Shown here: positions 8,346 to 15,492 of the stretch, piece after piece
Layout of the letters: the number at the start of each line of letters is the position of its first letter
How positions within the stretch are numbered: the stretch's first letter is position 1
Assembly: GCA_026391855.1 (NCBI GenBank)
Contig: JAPLDE010000256.1
Coordinates: 6,906 to 44,755 of the forward strand
DNA: 37,850 nt
Reading direction: 5' to 3'
Origin: Bacteroidota bacterium
Lineage (GTDB): Bacteria; Bacteroidota; Bacteroidia; Bacteroidales; CAIXZF01
The notes under the pieces: model-generated
Seen by the model: the letters and a program-made list of their open reading frames with translations, nothing else
Told to the model about the DNA's origin: nothing
The model's database searches: none
Program-made: the position numbers and the translations under genes

Positions 8346-9242
8346 TCAGAGGATTGTCAGGGAATTGAGTTCCAGCTTGAAATCCGGCAGGGAGGTGATC
8401 AGTTTGATATTGATAGGCAGGGAATCAACCTTGTCTTTCAATTGCAGCCCTGAAATATAGGTGGTTTTGTCGGGCAATAGTGTCGACAGCTGATTCAAAT
8501 ATTCTTTTGTTTCCTGCTCCTGCAGGCTGCAGGTTATTGAAGTCACCAGGAAATCAGGGCTATAGCTGTTGCATGAATCCAATAAACTGCTGAATGGGAG
8601 CGACTGACCGAAATAAATGACCTTATGACCTGCTTTTTTTATGAAATAGTAATAGATCAGCAGCCCTAATTCATGCCATTCCCCGTCGCGGAGAAAAAGG
8701 AAAAAGGTCTTGGCCCGGGGGGAAAGGTTGTTAAAAAGACCGTCGATGGCCACCACTATTTTCTGCCGGATCAGGTTTGAAATAAAATGTTCATGCGAAG
8801 GATTGATGGCTCCGGTCTGCCACAGTAAGCTGATCCGCTGGAAGAGCGGATAAATGACCTTGACCAGGGTGTCTTCAAATCCGTAATGGATGATGGCTTT
8901 GTTAATGACCTTCTCAAATTTGTTCTCATCATACTCTATCATAGCCGAAAGTAATCCGTCTGTCTGAAGATCGGAGATCACATCATTATGGGTTAATGAG
9001 ATCACCTGCTCATTCAGGGCTTCATCGGTAAGTTTCGACAAATAGGAGATCTTGTACCCCTGCCTGTTGAGCAAAGCCACATTGAGGATCTTTTTCAAAT
9101 CGGTATCAGTGTAGTACCTGATATTAGTGTTAGTCCTCAATGGTGTCAGGATCTCATACCTCTTCTCCCATATCCTGAGGGTATGAGCCTTTATGCCGGA
9201 GAGCTTCTCTAAATCTTTAATGGAGTACTTTGCTTCTTTCAT
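8346..9242 (-). CDS. LitR/CarH-like MerR-family regulator with cobalamin-binding domain
   Basis: Predicted B12-dependent, light-responsive transcription regulator. Residues 5-75 form a MerR-type winged helix (YSIKDLEKLSGIKAHTLRIWEKRY, then RYYTDTDLKKI). Residues 95-170 form the helical bundle seen in CarH, with Trp141 and the Glu151-His152 pair in the spacing W-x9-EH that contacts the adenosyl group. Residues 175-298 are a B12-binding Rossmann domain with His190 in GEWHELG, a variant of the Asp-x-His-x-x-Gly cobalt-binding motif in which Asp is replaced by Glu but the lower-ligand His is kept. At 298 residues it is full length. No carotenoid, photolyase or cryptochrome gene is in the window. 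The nearest genes in its direction are the sigma factor, then queD-folE. Confidence 0.85.
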   Translation of the reverse strand: MKEAKYSIKDLEKLSGIKAHTLRIWEKRYEILTPLRTNTNIRYYTDTDLKKILNVALLNRQGYKISYLSKLTDEALNEQVISLTHNDVISDLQTDGLLSAMIEYDENKFEKVINKAIIHYGFEDTLVKVIYPLFQRISLLWQTGAINPSHEHFISNLIRQKIVVAIDGLFNNLSPRAKTFFLFLRDGEWHELGLLIYYYFIKKAGHKVIYFGQSLPFSSLLDSCNSYSPDFLVTSITCSLQEQETKEYLNQLSTLLPDKTTYISGLQLKDKVDSLPINIKLITSLPDFKLELNSLTIL

Positions 9243-9395
9243 TTACCCGCTGATATCGAGTAAGAAACAATGGTAACGATCAAAAAGTTTGTTAAGAAAA
9301 TTAATAAATAATAAATCTGGATAAAGAATAATTCAGAAGTGATTGATTATAGGCCATTTGGATGGATGGGCAATAATCATTAAGGTCTGCTGGTA

Positions 9396-12011
9396 TCACT
9401 TGTTTACAGCCATATGCCTGGCTTTTTGGAAGACATTCTGAAGGCCGCCCGGTTTTTTGCCTCCTGCCGTGGCAAAGAAAGGCTGTCCCCCGCCTCCGCC
9501 TTCTATTTCCCTGGCCAACTCTCTTATGATGACGGAAGCATCCATTCCTTTTTCTGACACCAGGTTGTCGGAGAGCATGACCGCCAGCCCCGGTTTGTTA
9601 TTTTTCTCATATCCAATGACAAGAAAGAGGTTTTCCACTGAATTTCTCAGTTCAAATGCCAGGTCTTTCACTCCCTGGGCATCCAGGTCAACCTGGGTGG
9701 CCAGGAAATTGAACGAACCGGTATTCTCCACTTTTGTAACCAATTCATGATGAAGATTTTTGGCCTTCTCTTTCTGGAATTCCTGTATCTGTTTCCTCAG
9801 GGCTGTATTCTCCTCCAGCAGGGTATTCACGCTCTTTACCAGGTCTTTCGGGGCTTTCAGCATTAGCTTCAACTCATCTATCACCCTGATCTGGTCATCG
9901 ATATACCTTTCAGCTTCCGTGCCGGTAACAGCCTCGATCCTCCGGATCCCTGCGGCCGTCGCCCCTTCTGAAATGATCTTGCAAAACCCTATCTCTCCGG
10001 TAGCTTCAACATGTGTGCCTCCGCATAGCTCAAGGGAATGGCCGAACTGGATCAGCCTGACTTTTTCACTGTATTTTTCATCAAACAGCGCCATGGCACC
10101 CAGTTCCTTTGCCTCTTCCATTGGGATAGCCCTTCTCTCCTGACGAGGAAGATTTTCCCTGATCCATTCATTCACCTTTTTTTCGACCTGTTGCATCTCT
10201 TCTTCTGTAACTTTCTGATAATGAGAGAAATCAAAACGAAGATGATGCGGATCTACCAGGGAGCCCTTTTGTTCCACATGATTTCCCAACACCTCCCTTA
10301 GGGCTTTATGGATCAGGTGAGTGGCTGTATGATTCCGCATGGTTTCTGCCCTGGCAACTTTGTCAACACTGGCATTATAAGGTTGATCCGGGTATTTTGG
10401 TAAACGGTCTGTAATGTGAAGGATCAGGTTGTTTTCTTTTTTCGTATCCAACACATTAACAGTATCATCCTCATATTCAAGCTTTCCCGTATCGCCAACC
10501 TGGCCACCCGATTCTGCATAGAAAGGAGTCGAGTCCAGTATCAGCTGATAATATTCTTTCCCTTTTTCCTTTACTTTCCTGTACCTGGTTATTCTCGCTT
10601 CCTGCTCACTGGTGTCCCATCCGACAAATTCCGTTTCGGCAGCGGGGACAAGGGTTACCCAGTCTTCTGAATCCTTTTCGGCATCTTTTCTCGACCGGGC
10701 TTTCTGCTCATCCAGTCTCCTTTTGAAATCTTCCATATCAACCTCCATCCCTTTCTCCCTGGCCATCAGTTGGGTAAGGTCTACCGGAAAGCCGTAAGTG
10801 TCGAACAATTCAAAAGTGAACTGGCCATTCACGGTTTTTTCCCCGGGATGAGACGACAGGTAGTTCTCAAATTTTTGAAGCCCAACCACCAGGGTATGAA
10901 GGAAAAGGGTTTCTTCGTTATGGATCACCTTCATTATCAGGTCTTTTTGTGAATGAAGTTCGGGGAAAACTTTTCCCATTGTTTTAATCAGCACCGGGAC
11001 TAACTGATACAGGAAGGGTTCACGAAAATCCAGGAAGGAGTAGCCAAACCTGACGGCTCTGCGGAGGATACGGCGGATCACATAACCGGCTTTCACGTTG
11101 GTTGGTACCTGTCCATCGGCAATAGCAAAGGAAATGGCCCGGATATGATCGGCTATCACCCTCATGGAAACATCGGCTTTTTCATCCTTACCGTAAGGAA
11201 TACCGCAAAGGGTTGCGATCTGGAGGATGATGGGCTGAAAGACATCAGTGTTATAATTTGAATTTTCTTTTTGAAGAAGTCGGCAAAGGCGTTCAAAACC
11301 CATTCCGGTGTCTACATGCCTGGATGGAAGGGGGGTAAGTCTTCCGTCGGCCATCCTGTTGAATTCGATAAATACCAGGTTCCAGATCTCGATCACTTCG
11401 GGATGGCCTTTGTTTACCAGGTTACGTCCCGGGATTTTTTTCCTTTCCTCCGGGCTCCTGATATCGGCATGTATCTCTGAGCAGGGTCCGCAAGGCCCCG
11501 TATCACCCATCTCCCAGAAATTGTCTTTCTTGTTTCCAACCAATATCCGCTCACCGGGAACAAGCTTCTTCCAGTAAGCCATGGCATCTGTGTCACAAGC
11601 CAGCCCATCCGGTTCATCTCCTTCAAAAACAGTTACATATAAAATCTCTTTATCGATTTTATAGACATCTGTAAGCAGTTCCCAGGCCCATTCGATAGCC
11701 TCTTTTTTGAAATAATCGCCAAACGACCAGTTGCCCAGCATCTCAAACATGGTGTGGTGATAGGTATCAAACCCGACTTCTTCAAGATCATTATGCTTAC
11801 CGGAAACCCGGAGACATTTCTGGGTGTCGGCTATCCTTGTGTAGGTTGGAGGGGTATTTCCGAGGAAAATATCCTTGAACTGGTTCATCCCGGCATTGGT
11901 AAACATCAGGGTAGGATCATTTTTCACCACCATGGGAGCGGAAGGAACAAGCTGGTGTTGTTTTGAATGGAAAAAATCAAGAAATATCTGGCGTATCTCG
12001 CTGGAAGTCAT
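9396..12011 (-). CDS. alaS: Alanyl-tRNA synthetase
   Basis: Charges tRNA-Ala and edits mischarged Ser/Gly. The full-length 871-residue protein starts at ATG 12011. The class II catalytic core fills about 1-250 (motif 1 near FTNAGMNQFKDIFLG; motif 2 near YHHTMFEMLGNWSFGDYF; motif 3 near GMGFERLCRLLQ). The editing domain carries the zinc site HTATH (561-565) and CGGTH (663-667). The C-terminal oligomerisation domain ends in a glycine-rich GGGGGQP segment and a lysine-rich tail. It is divergent from the M23 peptidase gene, with overlapping promoter boxes between them. The 153 bp after its stop, up to the LitR-like gene, hold no recognisable feature. Confidence 0.98.
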   Translation of the reverse strand: MTSSEIRQIFLDFFHSKQHQLVPSAPMVVKNDPTLMFTNAGMNQFKDIFLGNTPPTYTRIADTQKCLRVSGKHNDLEEVGFDTYHHTMFEMLGNWSFGDYFKKEAIEWAWELLTDVYKIDKEILYVTVFEGDEPDGLACDTDAMAYWKKLVPGERILVGNKKDNFWEMGDTGPCGPCSEIHADIRSPEERKKIPGRNLVNKGHPEVIEIWNLVFIEFNRMADGRLTPLPSRHVDTGMGFERLCRLLQKENSNYNTDVFQPIILQIATLCGIPYGKDEKADVSMRVIADHIRAISFAIADGQVPTNVKAGYVIRRILRRAVRFGYSFLDFREPFLYQLVPVLIKTMGKVFPELHSQKDLIMKVIHNEETLFLHTLVVGLQKFENYLSSHPGEKTVNGQFTFELFDTYGFPVDLTQLMAREKGMEVDMEDFKRRLDEQKARSRKDAEKDSEDWVTLVPAAETEFVGWDTSEQEARITRYRKVKEKGKEYYQLILDSTPFYAESGGQVGDTGKLEYEDDTVNVLDTKKENNLILHITDRLPKYPDQPYNASVDKVARAETMRNHTATHLIHKALREVLGNHVEQKGSLVDPHHLRFDFSHYQKVTEEEMQQVEKKVNEWIRENLPRQERRAIPMEEAKELGAMALFDEKYSEKVRLIQFGHSLELCGGTHVEATGEIGFCKIISEGATAAGIRRIEAVTGTEAERYIDDQIRVIDELKLMLKAPKDLVKSVNTLLEENTALRKQIQEFQKEKAKNLHHELVTKVENTGSFNFLATQVDLDAQGVKDLAFELRNSVENLFLVIGYEKNNKPGLAVMLSDNLVSEKGMDASVIIRELAREIEGGGGGQPFFATAGGKKPGGLQNVFQKARHMAVNK

Positions 12012-12063
12012 AACACTGAAGGTTTGATGATAAAACTAAAATGAGTAATCTTCGGTTAAAAGC

Positions 12064-12093
12064 TTGCAAAGGTACTTTAATTTATTAAATTTG
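12064..12093 (+). promoter_or_regulatory. Promoter of the M23 peptidase gene
   Basis: TTG (12064-12066), 19 bp, then TAAATTTG (12086-12093): a near-ideal Bacteroidota promoter with both boxes at the right spacing. Transcription would begin near 12100, about 60 bp before the ATG at 12160. Confidence 0.7.
12067..12074 (-). promoter_or_regulatory. Candidate -7 box of alaS, inside the divergent promoter
   Basis: The minus strand reads TACCTTTG, a match to TAnnTTTG, 56 bp before the alaS ATG. It lies within the spacer of the rightward promoter, so the two polymerase sites would overlap. No -33 TTG was found for this strand. Confidence 0.45.
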
Positions 12094-12159
12094 CAGATAA
12101 GGGGTATGCTCAAAATTATTAGCGCATTTTACTTATTTTCAGTGATTTGACCTGAATAC

Positions 12160-13128
12160 ATGGCTAAAGTAAAATATCATTTTAATTCAAAATCTCTCAC
12201 CTTTGAAAAAGTCAGTCTGAAATGGCGCGACTATTTCATGAAATTGATGTCGTACCTGGCAACAGGGGCTGTATTTTCAGCCGTAGTTATTTTGATCGCC
12301 TATAACTTTTTTAATTCTCCTAAAGAAAAAGCCCAGCAACGCGAAATCGAGCAGTACAAACTGCAGTATAAAATTCTCAACGACCGGCTTGATAAGATCA
12401 ATGGGGTTCTTACCGAGTTACAGGAAAAGGACGACAATATTTACCGGGTTATTTTCGAGGCAGAACCCATTTCCAGTTCCATCCGTAAGGCAGCCCAGGG
12501 AGGATCAAATAAGTACGCTAAACTGGAAGGCCTGAAGAATTCTGAGATTCTTGTTGAGACGACGAAAAAGCTTGACCTGATCGCCCGTCAGATGTACGTT
12601 CAGTCGAAATCTTTCGATGAGGTTTTCTATATGGCCAGGAACAAGGAACAGATGATGGCCTGCTTACCGGCCATTGTGCCGATCAGGGGAGGGACAGCCC
12701 GCATCGTTTCGGGTTATGGTTTCAGGATCCATCCGATCTACAAGACCCTGCGCATGCATTACGGGATTGATTTTACCGCCCCCAAAGGAACTCCGGTATT
12801 TGCTACAGCCGATGGCACGGTCGTTACCCCGGAAGCCGGCATGAGCGGCTATGGCATCGTTGTTGAACTCAATCATGGATTTGGATATCAAACCACTTAC
12901 AGCCACCTGAGCCGGGTCGCCGTAAGGCCCGGACAGAAAGTGAAAAGGGGTGAAGTGATCGGTTATGTGGGAAGTACCGGCCTGGCTGTTGCACCTCATC
13001 TTCATTACGAAGTGATGAAGAACGGTAAAAAGATCAATCCTGTTAATTTCTTTTTCAATGACCTAAGCCCGGAAGAGTACAAGAAGGTGCTTGAAATTGC
13101 TTCCAGGGTAACCCAGTCGTTGTCATAA
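12160..13128 (+). CDS. M23-family (LytM-type) membrane-anchored peptidase
   Basis: Predicted cell-wall endopeptidase or activator in the periplasm. The 322-residue protein has a short cytoplasmic N-terminus, one transmembrane helix (about 31-50), a coiled coil (about 55-100) and a LytM domain (about 175-295). The zinc site is complete: His200 and Asp204 in MHYGIDF, and His282 in APHLHYE. The catalytic histidines His249 (SHLS) and His280 are also present, so it should be an active enzyme rather than an EnvC/NlpD-like dead activator. The gene is followed after 13 bp by a MerR-like gene, a pairing common in Bacteroidota genomes. Confidence 0.93.
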   Translation: MAKVKYHFNSKSLTFEKVSLKWRDYFMKLMSYLATGAVFSAVVILIAYNFFNSPKEKAQQREIEQYKLQYKILNDRLDKINGVLTELQEKDDNIYRVIFEAEPISSSIRKAAQGGSNKYAKLEGLKNSEILVETTKKLDLIARQMYVQSKSFDEVFYMARNKEQMMACLPAIVPIRGGTARIVSGYGFRIHPIYKTLRMHYGIDFTAPKGTPVFATADGTVVTPEAGMSGYGIVVELNHGFGYQTTYSHLSRVAVRPGQKVKRGEVIGYVGSTGLAVAPHLHYEVMKNGKKINPVNFFFNDLSPEEYKKVLEIASRVTQSLS

Positions 13129-13141
13129 TAAGGCTTTTCTT

Positions 13142-13480
13142 ATGGCCAGTCATGAATTCGTTGCAACCAAACTCTATTATTCAATAGGGGAGGTAGCTGA
13201 GATCTTTGAGGTGAATTCTTCCCTGATCCGCTTCTGGGAAAAGGAATTCCCTATACTCAAACCGGCCAAGAACAAGAAAGGAAACCGCTTGTTTACCAAA
13301 GAGGATATTGAAAACCTCCGGCTGATCTTTCACCTGGTAAAGGAAAAGGGTTTCACCCTGCAGGGAGCCAGGGATTGGATGAAAAATAACCGCAAACAAC
13401 CAGCCACCGAAGAAAAACCAATGCTGGAAACATTGCAGAAGATCCACGCAATGCTCGAGGAACTGAGAGATTCATTGTAA
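13142..13480 (+). CDS. Small MerR-family DNA-binding protein
   Basis: A 112-residue protein made almost entirely of a MerR winged helix (about 10-80: YYSIGEVAEIFEVNSSLIRFWEKEF, then RLFTKEDIENLRLI), followed by a basic segment and a short helix (ETLQKIHAMLEELRDS) that probably dimerises. It has no ligand-binding domain and no cysteines for metal sensing, so it may act as a structural or constitutive DNA-binding protein. It lies 13 bp downstream of the M23 peptidase in one operon. Its target is unknown. The RFWEKEF wording is typical of the Bacteroidota MerR proteins found beside M23 peptidases. Confidence 0.88.
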   Translation: MASHEFVATKLYYSIGEVAEIFEVNSSLIRFWEKEFPILKPAKNKKGNRLFTKEDIENLRLIFHLVKEKGFTLQGARDWMKNNRKQPATEEKPMLETLQKIHAMLEELRDSL

Positions 13481-13497
13481 ACTGCCTTTTTGTTGAA

Positions 13498-13547
13498 GGG
13501 ACATGCCATGGATTTAAAAGTAGGGACATGCCATGGCATGTCCCTAC
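13498..13547. repeat. 28-bp perfect palindrome plus a partial copy
   Basis: Positions 13520-13547 are a perfect palindrome whose left half is GTAGGGACATGCCA. A truncated copy, GGGACATGCCATGG, sits just upstream at 13498-13511. It lies between two convergent genes (MerR-like and rfaD), where its transcript would fold on either strand. Related sequences occur near 26.34 kb and 37.75 kb. Confidence 0.9.
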
Positions 13548-13557
13548 CGGGTTTCAA

Positions 13558-14523
13558 TTAATAGTACTTGTTTTCAGTCAAATATCCCTGCACATATTCC
13601 TCAATGCCTTCTTCCAGGCTGTAAAAGGGCAGGGTATAGCCCAGCGACCTCAATTTTCCCATGTCAGCCTCTGTAAAATACTGGTATTTCTCACGGATAT
13701 CTTCCGGTGTATCAATAAATTCAATGTTCTCCTGCTTTTCCATAGCCCTGAAAGTTGCCCTGGCCAGGTCGAGAAAACTCCTGGCCCGTCCGGTGCCCAG
13801 GTTATAAATACCACTTTTATTATGGTAAGTCATCAGGAAATAGATGACATCCACCACATCTTTCACATAAATAAAATCTCTAAGCTGCATACCATCCTCA
13901 AAATCAGGACGATGTGATCTGAACAACCGTATTTTGCCGCTTTGGCTTACCTGGTTGAAGGCATGAAAAATGACGGAAGCCATCCGGCCTTTATGGTATT
14001 CGTTCGGACCATAGACATTGAAAAACTTTAACCCTGCCCAGTAAGGAGGCGTATTTTCCTGTTTCAGCACCCATTTATCAAATTCATTTTTCGACTCCCC
14101 GTAAGGATTCAGGGGCTTCAGTCTTTCCACCAGCCCGTGGTCATCGGAATATCCAAATTCTCCCAATCCGTAAGTGGCGGCAGAAGAGGCATAGATCAGC
14201 TGAATGCGGTAACGGCTGCAAAGGGCCCATACTTCTTTCGAATAGTTCACATTCAACCTGTCAAAAACGGCTTTGTCAAATTCTGTCGTATCCGTCCGCG
14301 CACCGATATGGAAAACAAATTCAATTTCTTCATAGTGTTCTTCAAACCAGCTGAAAAACCATTCGCGATGAACCCTTTCCTTAAATATCTTATGCTCAAG
14401 ATTGGGTTTTTTAGTGGCGTGGGAAAAGTCATCCACCACCACAATATCTTTTAATCCTTTGTTATTCAGCTTGTTTACCAAACAACTTCCGATAAATCCG
14501 GCAGCTCCGGTTACTACTAACAT
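13558..14523 (-). CDS. rfaD: ADP-L-glycero-D-manno-heptose 6-epimerase
   Basis: Epimerises ADP-D,D-heptose to ADP-L,D-heptose for the lipopolysaccharide inner core. The 321-residue protein is an extended short-chain dehydrogenase. The Rossmann motif is GAAGFIG (residues 6-12). The active-site triad is represented by Ser113/Ser114 (YASSAATYG), Tyr141 and Lys145 (YGESK). The substrate region has FFNVYGPNEYHKGRMASV and FIYVKDVVDV, which fit HldD/RfaD better than generic UDP-sugar epimerases. No other heptose genes are in the window. It converges with the MerR-like gene across the palindrome. Of 153 bp upstream, the only hint of a promoter is a minus-strand TACTTTTG at 14647-14640, far from the start. 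Confidence 0.93.
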   Translation of the reverse strand: MLVVTGAAGFIGSCLVNKLNNKGLKDIVVVDDFSHATKKPNLEHKIFKERVHREWFFSWFEEHYEEIEFVFHIGARTDTTEFDKAVFDRLNVNYSKEVWALCSRYRIQLIYASSAATYGLGEFGYSDDHGLVERLKPLNPYGESKNEFDKWVLKQENTPPYWAGLKFFNVYGPNEYHKGRMASVIFHAFNQVSQSGKIRLFRSHRPDFEDGMQLRDFIYVKDVVDVIYFLMTYHNKSGIYNLGTGRARSFLDLARATFRAMEKQENIEFIDTPEDIREKYQYFTEADMGKLRSLGYTLPFYSLEEGIEEYVQGYLTENKYY

Positions 14524-14676
14524 AATTATATTGTCTTTATGTTTATGGTATATCTATGACTTAATTTCACCTTGATTTTGTAAAAAAAGTCTTGAAAAAT
14601 TTCCATTTTGGCATTAAAAAACATCTATAGGATAAAGAGCAAAAGTATTAAATAATCGGATGGAGGGGATTGAGAG

Positions 14677-15492
14677 ATGGGAAGGAAAGCGGAGAGGAAG
14701 GGGATGTGCTGGATACAAGGCATCTGGTGGGTATGTATGGGATTGTCCGGATGGGGGCAGTCCCGTGAACCGGGTTTGCTGGAGAGTGGTTTCGACCACC
14801 GGATATGGAACAATCCGGCCGTTCTGGCCAATGGGAAGTGTTTCAGCGCCGGGGTCTTCAGCCTGGACCAATTCCTTATGAAGGAGTTGGGTTACAGGGG
14901 AGTGGGCTTTTGTTTTCCTGTTGCCCAGGGATGCCTGGGTGTGGTTTATAACGAAGATGGTTACCGGCTTTACCACCGGCAGTCGGCAGGACTTTCTTAT
15001 TCTGCATCATACGGCCGTATGCTGAAAGCCGGGGTCCGTCTCAATTACCAAAATATAGGAATAGGGGAGGGCTATGGCAGCCTGAACGGGTTAGGTGCCG
15101 ATGCCGGTTTCCTGCTGAAGGCGGGAAAAGCCCTTACCCTGGGCAGTCACTTGTTCTTTTGTCATTCCGGCCAGCCTTACCTGGAAGAAAGTTTCCCTCC
15201 GGCATTGAGCCTGTCGCTGAAATGGGAAGCTTCTCCCGGTGTGCAGGTAACCGGGGAAACAGTGAAGGCAGTTTCATCGCCTGCTCTTGGCAGGATATGG
15301 CTTTCATGTGATAAAGCCGGACAGTTTACCCTGAAAGGAGGGTTTCAGCTGGTCTCCTGGGCATTTTTCACAGGATTTATGTGGAATAATGGCCATCTGC
15401 GGGTTGAAACCGGTTCTGCCTTTCAGCCACTGCTGGGCTTCTCTCCATATATGACCCTATTATACCATGGATTATCTTATGAAAAGAGATAA
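14677..15492 (+). CDS. Exported beta-barrel-like protein of unknown function
   Basis: I do not recognise a named family. The 271 residues begin with a basic stretch and a hydrophobic segment (WIQGIWWVCMGLSGWGQ) that looks like a signal peptide; ATG 14704 is an alternative start. The mature part contains an NPA motif (WNNPAVLANG) as found at the N-termini of PorV/PorP/FadL-like barrels, then alternating polar/aromatic strands with many Gly and Tyr residues, ending in an aromatic-rich tail. At about 245 mature residues it is shorter than typical PorV or PorP proteins. It overlaps the next gene by 14 bp, so the two are almost certainly translated together and may form one outer-membrane assembly. 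Confidence 0.75.
   Translation: MGRKAERKGMCWIQGIWWVCMGLSGWGQSREPGLLESGFDHRIWNNPAVLANGKCFSAGVFSLDQFLMKELGYRGVGFCFPVAQGCLGVVYNEDGYRLYHRQSAGLSYSASYGRMLKAGVRLNYQNIGIGEGYGSLNGLGADAGFLLKAGKALTLGSHLFFCHSGQPYLEESFPPALSLSLKWEASPGVQVTGETVKAVSSPALGRIWLSCDKAGQFTLKGGFQLVSWAFFTGFMWNNGHLRVETGSAFQPLLGFSPYMTLLYHGLSYEKR

Noticed and set aside
13520..13547. Ordinary intrinsic terminator for the MerR-like gene
   Set aside because: The arms are a perfect palindrome with no loop and no T-run, and related copies occur elsewhere, so a dispersed repeat is the better description.
14677..15492. Type IX secretion component PorV or PorP
   Set aside because: The NPA motif and strands fit a barrel, but the protein is too short and no other Por genes are near; called only barrel-like.
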